Shown piece after piece: positions 52,949-62,406 of a DNA stretch of 64,000 bases. The DNA comes from Marisalimonas sp016777705 (lineage in GTDB: Bacteria; Pseudomonadota; Alphaproteobacteria; Puniceispirillales; Marisalimonadaceae): contig NZ_CP159808.1 of the NCBI RefSeq assembly GCF_047717795.1, forward strand, positions 1,426,001-1,490,000, given 5' to 3'. Position numbers and translations under genes: made by a program. Positions within the stretch are counted from its first letter, which is position 1. The number at the start of each line of letters is the position of its first letter. A model generated the notes under the pieces. That model was not told where the DNA came from and ran no database searches. It saw only the letters and a list, made by a program, of their open reading frames with translations.

Positions 52949-54025
52949 ATGAATAAAAAGAAAAAAAGTCAAAAATTAGAATCTATTAATTATAGCGACG
53001 CTGGCGTAAACATAGATTTAGGCGAAGAACTAGTTTCAGAAATCTCTCCTATTGCAAAAGCTACTGCTATAAAGGGTACAACTGGAGAATTAGGTGGTTT
53101 TGGTGGCTTGTTTGACTTAAAACAATCTGGCTTTAAAGATCCAATACTTGTCTCTAGTACAGATGGTGTAGGTACAAAACTACAGTTAGCAATCAAAACT
53201 AAATCCTATTTTAATATAGGTATTGACTTAGTTGCCATGTGCGCAAACGATGTTTTAGCTCAAGGAGCAATCCCATTATTTTTTATGGACTACTTTGCAA
53301 CAGGCAAGCTTAAAAAAGATGTTGCTATTGAAGTAATCAAGGGGATCGCAGAAGGTTGTAAACAATCAGGTTGTGCTTTAATTGGTGGAGAAACCGCTGA
53401 AATGCCAGATCATTATTTAAATGACAGTTTTGATTTAGCTGGTTTTTGTGTAGGTGCTGCTGAACGAGAAAAATTATTGGATAAAAACAATGTCAAACAT
53501 GGTGATCAGGTTATTGCTGTTGCTAGTAGTGGTATTCATTCAAATGGTTATTCTCTAGTGAGAAAAATTATCGAAACAAGATCTATTGATATTTTTAAAA
53601 AAACAGACTTTGATAAAAAAAGATCACTTGCTGAATTACTCATGAAACCAACACTTCTGTATACTAATGCATTTCTAGCAGCTAATAAAAATATGAAAGT
53701 AAAATCTTTAAGCCATATCACAGGTGGTGGTTTAGTTGAAAATCCTCCTAGAGCATTTAAAAAGAATTTAACTCTTCAATTTGATATGAGTGGTTTTGAG
53801 TTGCCCCCACTTTTTAAATGGATTCAAGAACAAGCAAATATAAATCTTTTTGAATTAACCAGAACATTTAACTGTGGAATTGGTTTGTTAATTTTTGTAG
53901 ATAAAAAAGATGCACATACAATTATTAATGATATAAACAATGCTGGGTATGAATCCTTTTTAATAGGGTCAATGGTTGAAAGCATATCAAATGAAAATGT
54001 AATGTTTGATGGTTGGAAATTTTAG
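52949..54025 (+). CDS. purM: Phosphoribosylformylglycinamidine cyclo-ligase (AIR synthetase)
   Basis: A 358-residue enzyme that closes the imidazole ring in purine synthesis. It has the opening 'YSDAGVNIDLGEELVSEIS', 'ILVSSTDGVGTKLQLAIKT', 'GIDLVAMCANDVLAQGAIPLFFMDYFATG' (read in parts), 'GETAEMPDHY' and 'SLSHITGGGLVENPPRAF'. Length is standard. purN, often directly downstream, is not present. It is divergent from the DUF2066 gene with a 125-base gap. Confidence 0.97.
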   Translation: MNKKKKSQKLESINYSDAGVNIDLGEELVSEISPIAKATAIKGTTGELGGFGGLFDLKQSGFKDPILVSSTDGVGTKLQLAIKTKSYFNIGIDLVAMCANDVLAQGAIPLFFMDYFATGKLKKDVAIEVIKGIAEGCKQSGCALIGGETAEMPDHYLNDSFDLAGFCVGAAEREKLLDKNNVKHGDQVIAVASSGIHSNGYSLVRKIIETRSIDIFKKTDFDKKRSLAELLMKPTLLYTNAFLAANKNMKVKSLSHITGGGLVENPPRAFKKNLTLQFDMSGFELPPLFKWIQEQANINLFELTRTFNCGIGLLIFVDKKDAHTIINDINNAGYESFLIGSMVESISNENVMFDGWKF

Positions 54026-54152
54026 AAAGGTTAAAGCATATTATTATTTTATTTAAATAATTTATAAATCACTTAAATTGTTACTACAAAAAATGTTACA
54101 TATTCTTTTGAATAAGGGAAAAAAATTATAATTTTTAATATTGGAGATATTA

Positions 54153-54281
54153 ATGGCTAATAAGATTGATAAAGAAAATGAAGAGCATAAAAAATTCTAT
54201 GAAAATTTTTTACAATATACCACTTACAGTGCTGTGGTTGTAATAGCTATTGTAGCTTTGATGGCGATTTTTTTGGTGTAG
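54153..54281 (+). CDS. aa3-type cytochrome c oxidase subunit IV (small accessory subunit)
   Basis: A 42-residue protein: a polar N-terminus (MANKIDKENEEHKKFYEN), then one membrane helix (TYSAVVVIAIVALMAIFLV). This matches the small alphaproteobacterial aa3 oxidase subunit IV (COX4_pro_2 type) seen in Paracoccus and relatives. It has a clear GGAG ribosome site 8 bases upstream. It may stabilise the oxidase; the main oxidase subunits are not in the window. Confidence 0.8.
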   Translation: MANKIDKENEEHKKFYENFLQYTTYSAVVVIAIVALMAIFLV

Positions 54282-54292
54282 GGAATAATTGT

Positions 54293-54715
54293 TTAACTAA
54301 ATAATTCAACAGCAGCAAAAAAGAAAGCAATCTCTAGATTTGCATTTTCAAGACTATCAGAGCCATGAACGGAATTTGCTTCTATGCTTTCAGCAAATTC
54401 TTTCCTAATTGTTCCAGCATCGGCTTCTTCCGGATTTGTAGCACCCATAATATCTCTATTTAACTTTACTGCATTATTACCACTCAGAACCTGTACTACA
54501 ACTGGTCCAGAAGTCATAAATGAAACTAAATCGTTATAAAAAGGTCTATCTTTATGAACCTCATAAAATTTTTGTGCCATATCTTCTGATAATTGTAATC
54601 TTTTTTGTGCTATAATTTTTAATCCTGCTTTTTCAAATTTAGCATTTATTAAACCAGTTAAATTTCTTTTTGTAGCATCTGGTTTAATTATAGATAATGT
54701 GTTCTCAATAGGCAT
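54293..54715 (-). CDS. ndk: Nucleoside diphosphate kinase
   Basis: A 140-residue enzyme that balances NTP and dNTP pools. It contains 'TLSIIKPDATKRNLTGLI', 'SGPVVVQVLSGNNAV', 'GATNPEEADAGTIRKEFA' and the phosphorylated His in 'SIEANSVHGSDSLENA'. ATG 54715 has GGAG 8 bases before it; the in-frame ATG at 54736 is rejected because it would place that site inside the gene. It lies convergent with the coxIV gene (11 bases apart). Confidence 0.96.
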   Translation of the reverse strand: MPIENTLSIIKPDATKRNLTGLINAKFEKAGLKIIAQKRLQLSEDMAQKFYEVHKDRPFYNDLVSFMTSGPVVVQVLSGNNAVKLNRDIMGATNPEEADAGTIRKEFAESIEANSVHGSDSLENANLEIAFFFAAVELFS

Positions 54716-54797
54716 TAGTTTCTCCAATGTAATCATTCATAAGGTTAGTATATGTATTATATTTAATAATCAATAATAATTTATTTATAAAAACTAG

Positions 54798-56273
54798 TTA
54801 AACATTTTTATAATCTTTTATAAGTTGATAAAGCATTTTAACTCCCCATCCAACACCGCCATAGGGGATTGTAGGTGAAGGTTTATTTTTCCACGTAACT
54901 CCCGCAATATCTAAGTGTGCCCAAGGAGTTTTGGCAACATGTCTTTTAAGAAAACAGGCAGCGGTTATTGAACCTGCCCCAGGACCTCCAATATTTTTCA
55001 TATCGGCTATTTCTGTTTTAATCAATTGGTCATACTCATCATCTAAAGGCATTCCCCAGACTTTTTCACCACTTGTTTCTCCAGCATTATAAATAGCTTC
55101 TGAAAGAGTTTTGTTATTAGAAAACAAACCAGCTCTAATATTACCTAAAGCAACAATCATTGCTCCAGTTAACGTTGCTAGGTCAATTAAAAATTCAGGC
55201 TTATACTTTTTTTCAGTCCAAGACAAAACATCAGCTAAAACTAGCCTACCCTCCGCATCTGTATTCAATACCTCTATAGTTTGACCTGAGATTGAGTTAA
55301 CCACATCACCAGGTCTTTGTGCATCACCATCTGGCATATTTTCAACAAGACCTATAACACCAATAATATTTAGTTTAGTTTTAGATAATGCTACAGTTTT
55401 CAACAGACCAGTCACAGTTGCTGCTCCGCCCATATCCCATTTCATATCTTCCATTGACTTAGGTGGTTTGAGAGATAAACCACCTGAATCGAAACAAACG
55501 CCTTTTCCAATAAAAGCATATGGCGGAGCATTTTTATTTCCACCAGTCCATTCCATTACAACTACCCTACTATCTTTCCGGGATCCTCTTCCAACAGCCA
55601 ACAAAGCTTCCATGCCAATTTTTTTTAATTGAGATTCATCATACACAGTTACCTCAACACCTATATCTCTAAGTTTTATACACTCATTAGCAAAACTTAA
55701 TGGGAAAAGAATATTTGGTGGTTGCCATACTAAATCTCTAGCGGTATAAACTCCTTGAGCAATGCTTTTAACATTATCAAATAATAAAGAACTTTTTTTA
55801 AAATCCTTACATCTGAATATAATTGAATTTAAGATATTTTCCTGTTTTGGCTTTATTTTCTTATAATTAATGAATTTATATGAACTTAGCAAAATGCCAA
55901 GGGCAATTCTTTGATTAATTTTAATATCATTCTCATAAATCACAGCTTCTGTACAAGCTGTCGATTTCACCTCATTGTATATAGTACCACCTAATCTTTC
56001 TAGATAATCATCTTTTAACTTTCCATCATCAGATTTTCTTTTTACTAATAAGAAATTACCTTTTTCGGATCTGACTATTATATTGTCAGGAGAACCATTT
56101 ATTAAAAAACTGTTTAAGAATTTATACAGCTCAACATTTATTTTAGTTTCTTCAGGTAAATGAATTTTTGTTTCGGTAAAAAAAAGAATATTAATTGTTT
56201 TATTTTTATTTAATTCAATTTGATTATTCGGTTTCTCAAAATTAATGTTAATAAACCTATTCTTATTTTCCAT
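54798..56273 (-). CDS. pepA: Leucyl aminopeptidase (M17)
   Basis: A 491-residue cytosolic metallopeptidase that removes N-terminal residues from peptides. The C-terminal catalytic domain has 'AFIGKGVCFDSGGLSLKP', 'DMGGAATVTGLLKT', and NTDAEGRLVLADVL with metal-binding Asp and Glu, then 'IDLATLTGAMIVALG'. The N-terminal macro-like domain is more divergent. It is divergent from lptF with a 115-base gap, the usual alphaproteobacterial neighbourhood. Confidence 0.96.
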   Translation of the reverse strand: MENKNRFININFEKPNNQIELNKNKTINILFFTETKIHLPEETKINVELYKFLNSFLINGSPDNIIVRSEKGNFLLVKRKSDDGKLKDDYLERLGGTIYNEVKSTACTEAVIYENDIKINQRIALGILLSSYKFINYKKIKPKQENILNSIIFRCKDFKKSSLLFDNVKSIAQGVYTARDLVWQPPNILFPLSFANECIKLRDIGVEVTVYDESQLKKIGMEALLAVGRGSRKDSRVVVMEWTGGNKNAPPYAFIGKGVCFDSGGLSLKPPKSMEDMKWDMGGAATVTGLLKTVALSKTKLNIIGVIGLVENMPDGDAQRPGDVVNSISGQTIEVLNTDAEGRLVLADVLSWTEKKYKPEFLIDLATLTGAMIVALGNIRAGLFSNNKTLSEAIYNAGETSGEKVWGMPLDDEYDQLIKTEIADMKNIGGPGAGSITAACFLKRHVAKTPWAHLDIAGVTWKNKPSPTIPYGGVGWGVKMLYQLIKDYKNV

Positions 56274-56388
56274 GTTAAATCCTTGAGGTGATAAGAGATG
56301 TTGTAATTAAAATAATAAGATATATTAATATATTATTAATAAAAGTAATTTAAACAAAAATTAGGATAATTTTTAGATTAGTAATTTT

Positions 56389-57516
56389 ATGATTTTAACA
56401 AAATATGTTTTTAAACAAACTATAAAAAATGTTTTTTTATCAACTATGGTTTTTTTAGCTGTTATATGGTTAACACAATCGTTTAAAATGATTAAGTTAA
56501 TAGTAGATAAAGGTGCAAATCTCTCAGATTTTTTTATTTTATCTGTATATAACTTTCCTAGTTGGCTTCTGTTAGCTCTTCCGTTTGGAACATTTGCAGG
56601 ATGTATGATCTCATACTCAAAATTTGAAAGTGACAAAGAAATTGTAGTAATGAAAGCAGCTGGCCTGAGCCCTCTTAAGATCAGTGGTCCTGCAATAATA
56701 GTGTCTTTGTTTTCGTCAATAATTTTATTTATAATATCTCACTTAATTTTGCCAACAACTTATAAAAATTTTAAAACACTTCAAAACGATATCAGAAACA
56801 GCTCTAAAGAATTAATTATTAAAGAAAATACTTTTGCAGATATAAATGAAAACCAAACTATCTTTATTCGGCACTTAGATACTAAAAACTATTTTAAAGA
56901 AATTTTCATTCAAGACAGAAATGACCCTTTAAATTTAGTTGAGCTATATGCAAAAACTGGTTATCTGACCAATGACGATTACAAAGTAACTTTATTTATG
57001 GATGAGGGAACTAGATTCTCAACTAAGGGTTCTAAAGAACCAACTATTTTAGATTTTAAAAACTACAAACTTGAAATTATGAAAAACAAATCCAAGTCAA
57101 CTTCATCAAGAGTTGTAGAATATAATGAGTATAGTTTTTTTGATTTAATAAAAAAAGCTAATCAAAGTAAGGATAAAAAAGGAAAACTTATAGCAGAGGC
57201 TCACAGCAGAAACACAGTGGCTTTGTTACCTATTGTTTTTGTTTTAATTGTAATGATAACAATTCTTAACAGTAATTATTCAAGAATTATATCAACTTAC
57301 AAAAAGAGTATAAGTATTGGCTTTTTAATTATAATCGAAAGCTTATTTATTCTTATCAAAAATACTGTACATTATAATATTAATTTCTTACCATTAATGT
57401 ACTTTTCACCTTGTTTTATTATTTTATTAAGTTTTTTTATACTTCATAAAAATATTAATTTTAAAAAAATTATAAGCTTAATCAAACAAAGAACTATTCA
57501 TAATGAAACATTATAA
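56389..57516 (+). CDS. lptF: LPS export permease LptF
   Basis: A 375-residue inner-membrane protein: two N-terminal and about three to four C-terminal hydrophobic helices flank a periplasmic beta-jellyroll domain. The family segment 'LPFGTFAGCMISYSKFESDKEIVVMKAAGLSPL' (read in parts) lies after TM2. LptF pairs with LptG and the LptB2 ATPase to extract LPS from the inner membrane. It overlaps lptG by 14 bases. Confidence 0.9.
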   Translation: MILTKYVFKQTIKNVFLSTMVFLAVIWLTQSFKMIKLIVDKGANLSDFFILSVYNFPSWLLLALPFGTFAGCMISYSKFESDKEIVVMKAAGLSPLKISGPAIIVSLFSSIILFIISHLILPTTYKNFKTLQNDIRNSSKELIIKENTFADINENQTIFIRHLDTKNYFKEIFIQDRNDPLNLVELYAKTGYLTNDDYKVTLFMDEGTRFSTKGSKEPTILDFKNYKLEIMKNKSKSTSSRVVEYNEYSFFDLIKKANQSKDKKGKLIAEAHSRNTVALLPIVFVLIVMITILNSNYSRIISTYKKSISIGFLIIIESLFILIKNTVHYNINFLPLMYFSPCFIILLSFFILHKNINFKKIISLIKQRTIHNETL

Positions 57517-58645
57517 TAAGCATCCATTCATCCTTTATAAATACTTTACAAAGGAACTATTGCTATTCTTTTTATTTGCATTATTTTCACTTACTATATT
57601 AATTTTCTTTATTGACTTAATTGAATTATTTCGTCGTTCCTCAAATAAAATTGGAGTAACTCAAGTGCAACATGCTAATTTTTTTAGTATTATTGGAATG
57701 GCTGGGTTAAAAATTCCAGGCAATATAGAAAAAGTTTTACCTTTTTCTACTTTAATTGGTTCTATTGCTTGTTTTAATCAATGGAGAAAAAAAAATTACT
57801 ACATCATATCTAGGTCATTCGGTCTATCTTTGTGGAAAATAATTACACCAACTTTAATCTCATTTTTTATTATTGGTTTAGTATCGATAACTTTTTTAAA
57901 TCCGTTATCATCCATTTTTAATAAAAAGTATGATACACTACAAACCATATATTTTGGGAAAAAGAACCTCAAGGTTTTTACTTTTGATACCAAAGGATTT
58001 TGGATTAAAGAAATTTCTCGAGACTCACAGTTAATAATTAATGCCAAGACAATAAATGACATAAATAATACTTTAAAGAACGTAAATGTATTTGTATTTG
58101 ATAAAGATAAAAACTTTCAAAAAAAAATAATATCTAAAAGAGCAACATTTTTAAAAAATAAACTAACTTTATTTGAAGTAGATATAATAAGTCGAACAGA
58201 TAGTTTAAAAAAATTAAAAAAATATACTTTTACAGTCAAATCTGAATCTACTGGCTTTGTTATAGCTATAAGTAAGCCAGATACAATTTTTATTTTTGAC
58301 CTTCCTTCATATATTTTTAAAATAAAAAAATATGGCCTCAACATATCAAAACATCTCATACATTTTTTTAAATTGGTTTGCCAACCATTTTTAATAATAT
58401 CAATGATTTTACTTTCTGCATCCTTGATGTTAAGGAGTAGTGAAAGAAAAGTAGAGTCTGGTAAAGTAACAATTTCATTAGTTGTTGGATTTAGCTTATA
58501 TTTTATAGGAGATTTTATTTTTGCATTAGGGTCATCGGAAAAACTTCCACCATTACTTTCTGGCTTTGGCCCTACATTAATTGGATTGTTTTCTGGTTGT
58601 TACCTAATCAGTGAAATTGACGAACCAACAAAAAAATTAAGTTAA
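57503..58645 (+). CDS. lptG: LPS export permease LptG
   Basis: A 380-residue partner of LptF with the same layout: N-terminal helices including 'LFALFSLTILIFFIDLIELFRR', then 'GNIEKVLPFSTLIGSIACFNQW', 'YYIISRSFGLSLWKI', a periplasmic beta domain, and C-terminal helices with 'SSERKVESGKVTISLVVGFSLYFIGDF' (read in parts). It follows lptF by overlap and precedes surA by 11 bases. lptD, expected next in many alphaproteobacteria, is not here. Confidence 0.9.
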   Translation: MKHYNKHPFILYKYFTKELLLFFLFALFSLTILIFFIDLIELFRRSSNKIGVTQVQHANFFSIIGMAGLKIPGNIEKVLPFSTLIGSIACFNQWRKKNYYIISRSFGLSLWKIITPTLISFFIIGLVSITFLNPLSSIFNKKYDTLQTIYFGKKNLKVFTFDTKGFWIKEISRDSQLIINAKTINDINNTLKNVNVFVFDKDKNFQKKIISKRATFLKNKLTLFEVDIISRTDSLKKLKKYTFTVKSESTGFVIAISKPDTIFIFDLPSYIFKIKKYGLNISKHLIHFFKLVCQPFLIISMILLSASLMLRSSERKVESGKVTISLVVGFSLYFIGDFIFALGSSEKLPPLLSGFGPTLIGLFSGCYLISEIDEPTKKLS

Positions 58646-58656
58646 TAGGAAGATAA

Positions 58657-59916
58657 TTGAATAGTATAAAAATGAAAATTTCATATAAATATCAAATCAT
58701 AGTAATCATTTCTTTTATTAATATTATTTCCAGTGCAATATATGCTAAAGAAAATTATATTTTATCTACAGTTAATACAATTCCAATATCAAAAATAGAT
58801 GTTATTAATAGAGCCAAACTTATTTCTTTTTCAATAAATCAAGATTTGAAATTTAAAAATTTAAAAAATTTTTATAATCAGTCTTATAAAGTTCTTATTA
58901 ACGAAAGAGTTATTCAATCTGCTGGCTTAAGAATTAACAAAAACATTAACAAAATTGTATCAAAACAAGCCTATCAGTTAACCTTACAAAACTTTGATAA
59001 TTCCGAAGATAAACTCAACAAGTTTATTACAAAATTGTCAATACCTAAATCTGCTATTATTGAAAAAAACGAAACACAATTAATCTGGTCTATTGTTTTA
59101 AGAGATAGGTTTAAGTCAGAAATTGACCGCTTAGAAGAAAAATTAAATGAAAACATCTTACGAAATGATTCTCAAAACCAACAGGACCTTTATGATATAG
59201 CTGAGATAGTTATAAACAGAAGTGGTAATAAAAATTTATTAAAAAATATCAATTTAGCCCTGCAACAAGGAATTAGTTTTTTAGATATTGCAAAACAAGT
59301 TTCTCTTAGTAGTTCTAAAAAATTCAATGGCAAAACTGGTTGGCGGAATTATAATAATTTACCAAAATACATAATAGACAAACAGATAAATGTAAAAGAA
59401 GGTGATATTTTTACCTTTCCGGTTAAAGATAAAATTAAAATTATTAAAATATTAGTTAAAAGAAATAAAGGTAGGTTGAGTAAGACAGAAAACAAAATTT
59501 TATTAGTTCAAGTAAAATTTGAGATTAATTTCAATACAAAAAAGGCTGCTTATACCGATGTAAAACAAAAACTGAGTAAATTGTTAGGTGATAAAAAGAA
59601 TTGCGATCAACTAAAAAAAATAAATGATAAAAGCATTAAATTAAACATAATAAATTCTAGAGTAGCTGACTTAAGCCCTAATATACAAAAAGTTATTATT
59701 AATAAAAAAATTAATGAAATCACTGATCCTTTTTATATTGGAAATAATGGGTATACATATGTTGTTTGTGATAAAAAGCAGGCAAAACTAAGTAAAAAAA
59801 ATTATAATCAAACTAAGAAAGATTTTATGTCAAAACAATTTCTAATTTTCAGTGAAAAACATTTAAAACAACTCAATAAACAAGCTAATATTATAAATAT
59901 TAAAGAAATTAGATAA
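58657..59916 (+). CDS. surA: SurA-like periplasmic peptidyl-prolyl isomerase/chaperone
   Basis: A 419-residue secreted protein: signal peptide (hydrophobic 'IIVIISFINIISSAIYA'), a SurA-like N-terminal helical domain and parvulin-type segments ('YDIAEIVINRSGNK', 'FLDIAKQVSLSSSKKFNGKTGWRNYNN' read in parts). It is strongly Lys/Asn-rich and divergent, so the call leans on position between lptG and pdxA. The TTG at 58657 has AGGAAG 4 bases before it and is the better start; ATG 58672 lacks a site. It assists folding of outer-membrane proteins. Confidence 0.8.
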   Translation: MNSIKMKISYKYQIIVIISFINIISSAIYAKENYILSTVNTIPISKIDVINRAKLISFSINQDLKFKNLKNFYNQSYKVLINERVIQSAGLRINKNINKIVSKQAYQLTLQNFDNSEDKLNKFITKLSIPKSAIIEKNETQLIWSIVLRDRFKSEIDRLEEKLNENILRNDSQNQQDLYDIAEIVINRSGNKNLLKNINLALQQGISFLDIAKQVSLSSSKKFNGKTGWRNYNNLPKYIIDKQINVKEGDIFTFPVKDKIKIIKILVKRNKGRLSKTENKILLVQVKFEINFNTKKAAYTDVKQKLSKLLGDKKNCDQLKKINDKSIKLNIINSRVADLSPNIQKVIINKKINEITDPFYIGNNGYTYVVCDKKQAKLSKKNYNQTKKDFMSKQFLIFSEKHLKQLNKQANIINIKEIR

Positions 59917-59932
59917 TTATAAAGCTTTACAA

Positions 59933-60949
59933 ATGATAACATCAAAAAAAGTAATCCTAATTTCAGCAGGTGAACCTTCAAGTATTGCTACAGAAATTAC
60001 AATAAAGACAATTATGTCTTCAAAAGTTCATAGTGATATAATGCCTATAATAATAACTGATCCTCAAATTATAATAGATTATTGTAAGCTTAATAATGTT
60101 AATTATGAAATAAACGAAATCAAAGATAAGCAATACTTTAAGGATTTTAAGAAGAATAAAATCAATATAATACCTATTAAACTTTTAGAAAAAGTTGTAA
60201 TGGGCAGTCCGAATGTTAAAAATGCATCTTTTGTAAAGGATTCTATTGTTAAATGTGTTAATATTCAGCTAAATAGCATAGCTTCAGCACTAGTGACTAA
60301 TCCAATCAATAAAAAAGTAATGTATGAGTCAGGTTTTAATTATACCGGTCACACAGAGTTTTTAGCGTCCTTGTCAGTAAAAAACAAACATCCTGTAATG
60401 ATGCTTGTAGGCAAACATCTAAAAACTATTCCATTAACAATTCATGTTCCTCTTAAAAAAGTCTCAAAATTATTAACAAAAGAATTAATAATCTCTACTA
60501 TCAAAATTGCTAGGGAGAGCCTTATTTCATACTTTGGTTTTTCTCAGCCAAGAATAATTATAACTGGTTTAAACCCTCATGCAGGTGAAGATGGAGAAAT
60601 TGGAACTGAAGAAAAAACAATAATAATACCTGCGATCAAAGAAGTTTTAGATAATACTTCATATCATCTATCTGGACCTATATCAGCAGATACTGCATTT
60701 TCATATGACAACAGGAAAAAATATGATTTAGCTATTTGCATGTACCATGATCAAGCTTTAATACCAATTAAAACATTAGATTTCCATAATGGTGTTAATG
60801 TAACCTTAGGATTAGATTTTATTAGAACATCACCTGACCATGGAACAGGATTTGATATAGCAGGGCAGGATAAAGCTAACCCTCAGAGCTTAATTTCTGC
60901 TATAAATCTTGCTTATAAGATGAGTATAAATAAAGAAAATGACAAATAA
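59933..60949 (+). CDS. pdxA: 4-hydroxythreonine-4-phosphate dehydrogenase
   Basis: A 338-residue enzyme of pyridoxal phosphate synthesis (DXP-independent of PdxS). It has 'LISAGEPSSIATEITIKTI', 'NPINKKVMYESGFNYTGHTEFLA' (metal His) and 'GLNPHAGEDGEIGTEEKTII'. It also has 'GPISADTAFSYD', 'MYHDQALIPIKTLDF' (second His), 'GLDFIRTSPDHGTGFDIAG' (third His). It overlaps rsmA by 11 bases and sits 16 bases after surA. Confidence 0.96.
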   Translation: MITSKKVILISAGEPSSIATEITIKTIMSSKVHSDIMPIIITDPQIIIDYCKLNNVNYEINEIKDKQYFKDFKKNKINIIPIKLLEKVVMGSPNVKNASFVKDSIVKCVNIQLNSIASALVTNPINKKVMYESGFNYTGHTEFLASLSVKNKHPVMMLVGKHLKTIPLTIHVPLKKVSKLLTKELIISTIKIARESLISYFGFSQPRIIITGLNPHAGEDGEIGTEEKTIIIPAIKEVLDNTSYHLSGPISADTAFSYDNRKKYDLAICMYHDQALIPIKTLDFHNGVNVTLGLDFIRTSPDHGTGFDIAGQDKANPQSLISAINLAYKMSINKENDK

Positions 60950-61769
60950 ACACGATTTTCACCTACCTACTATTAGAGAAATTTTAAACAATAACAATAT
61001 CAAAATTAACAAATCTCTTGGTCAGAACTTTCTCTTTGACATTAATCTTACAGATAAAATTGTTAAAAGATCTTTGCCAATCAAATCAACAGTAATTGAG
61101 GTTGGGCCGGGGCCTGGATGTCTAACTAGATCAATTTTAAAACAAGAACCTAATATTGTTTTTGCAATTGATAAAGATGTTCAATCTAAAAAAATGCTTA
61201 ATGATTTAAAGAAAATATACAAAAATAAATTAGAGATAATTATAGATGATGCTTTGCACTATCCAATATGGAATTTAGGCACTGCACCAAGACAAATTAT
61301 TGCAAATTTACCTTATAACATTGGTACTAAAATGTTAATTTCATGGTTAAAACATATAAACCAGTTTGAAATGATGACACTTATGTTTCAGAAAGAAGTT
61401 GCTGATAGAATCATAGCAAAGCCAGGCTCAAAACAATATGGCAGATTATCAATTCTAACAAACTGGTTAACAAAAACTAATAAAGTATTTGATATACCAA
61501 ATACAGCTTTCTTCCCTGCTCCAAAAGTGAAATCTAGTGTAGTCCAGTTAATACCTTATGAAAAACCTTTATTAGATGTTAACTTTGAATCAGTAGAAAA
61601 AATTACACAAATGGCTTTTAGCCAAAGAAGAAAAATGCTTAAAAGTAGCCTAAAGGAAATAAATGGTAAAAAAATTTTAGCTGATTTATCTATTTCACCT
61701 AATTTAAGACCTGAAGACTTATCAGTACTTGATTTTTGTAGGATAGCAAAAATGGCCTTTGAAAACTAA
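60939..61769 (+). CDS. rsmA: 16S rRNA dimethyladenosine methyltransferase RsmA (KsgA)
   Basis: A 276-residue enzyme that dimethylates A1518 and A1519 of 16S rRNA. It has 'INKSLGQNFLFDINLTDKIV', the SAM motif EVGPGPGCLTRSIL, the catalytic NLPYNIGTKML and 'AFFPAPKVKSSVVQLIP' and 'AFSQRRKMLKSSLKE' in the C-terminal helical domain. Length is standard. It overlaps pdxA. Confidence 0.97.
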   Translation: MTNKHDFHLPTIREILNNNNIKINKSLGQNFLFDINLTDKIVKRSLPIKSTVIEVGPGPGCLTRSILKQEPNIVFAIDKDVQSKKMLNDLKKIYKNKLEIIIDDALHYPIWNLGTAPRQIIANLPYNIGTKMLISWLKHINQFEMMTLMFQKEVADRIIAKPGSKQYGRLSILTNWLTKTNKVFDIPNTAFFPAPKVKSSVVQLIPYEKPLLDVNFESVEKITQMAFSQRRKMLKSSLKEINGKKILADLSISPNLRPEDLSVLDFCRIAKMAFEN

Positions 61770-61787
61770 AATCTTTTATGATTTAAT

Positions 61788-62402
61788 TTAATCTAAGTTA
61801 AGTTTAGATTCTATTTGTCTAAATCCTCTTAATCTTTCTGAGTATAAAATTGATTTAACCTTATTGAAAGCCAATTCAATTTCATCATTTACAACTATAA
61901 AATCATACTCATCATAGTGACTTATTTCTTTTCTTGCCTCAGACATTCTTTTCATAAATGTTTCTTTATTTTCACTTGCTCTATTTCCCAACCTAGATTC
62001 TAATTCATTAATAGATGGTGGAAGTATAAATATTTTAACAACGTCTTGACCAAGATGTTTTTCAATTTGCCGCGTACCTTGCCAATCAATATCAACAATA
62101 ACATCTATACCTTCTTCTATTTTTGATAAAACTTCTTGCTTAAGTGTTCCGTAATAACACCCAAAGACATTAGCCGTCTCTATAAATTCATTATTTTCTA
62201 TCATTTCCAAAAATTCTTCATTATTTTTAAAAAAGTAATCTTTTCCATGAATTTCATTTTTTCTTTTTTTTCTAGTTGTTGCTGAAATAGATAAAGTAAC
62301 TCCTTTAATTTCTGTTATTAATTTTTTGCATAGAGTGGTCTTACCAGCACCTGAAGGTGAGGATATAACAAGAACGATACCTCGACGTTTACTATTCAAC
62401 AT
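61788..62402 (-). CDS. gmk: Guanylate kinase
   Basis: A 204-residue P-loop kinase that converts GMP to GDP. The P-loop is 'VISSPSGAGKTTLCKKL'; the GMP-binding region has 'SISATTRKKRKNEIHGKDYFF' and 'FIETANVFGCYYGTLK', with 'DIDWQGTRQI' as the lid-side motif. It lies 4 bases after mltG on the same strand; yicC, which often separates them, is missing. Confidence 0.97.
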   Translation of the reverse strand: MLNSKRRGIVLVISSPSGAGKTTLCKKLITEIKGVTLSISATTRKKRKNEIHGKDYFFKNNEEFLEMIENNEFIETANVFGCYYGTLKQEVLSKIEEGIDVIVDIDWQGTRQIEKHLGQDVVKIFILPPSINELESRLGNRASENKETFMKRMSEARKEISHYDEYDFIVVNDEIELAFNKVKSILYSERLRGFRQIESKLNLD

Positions 62403-62406
62403 TTTA

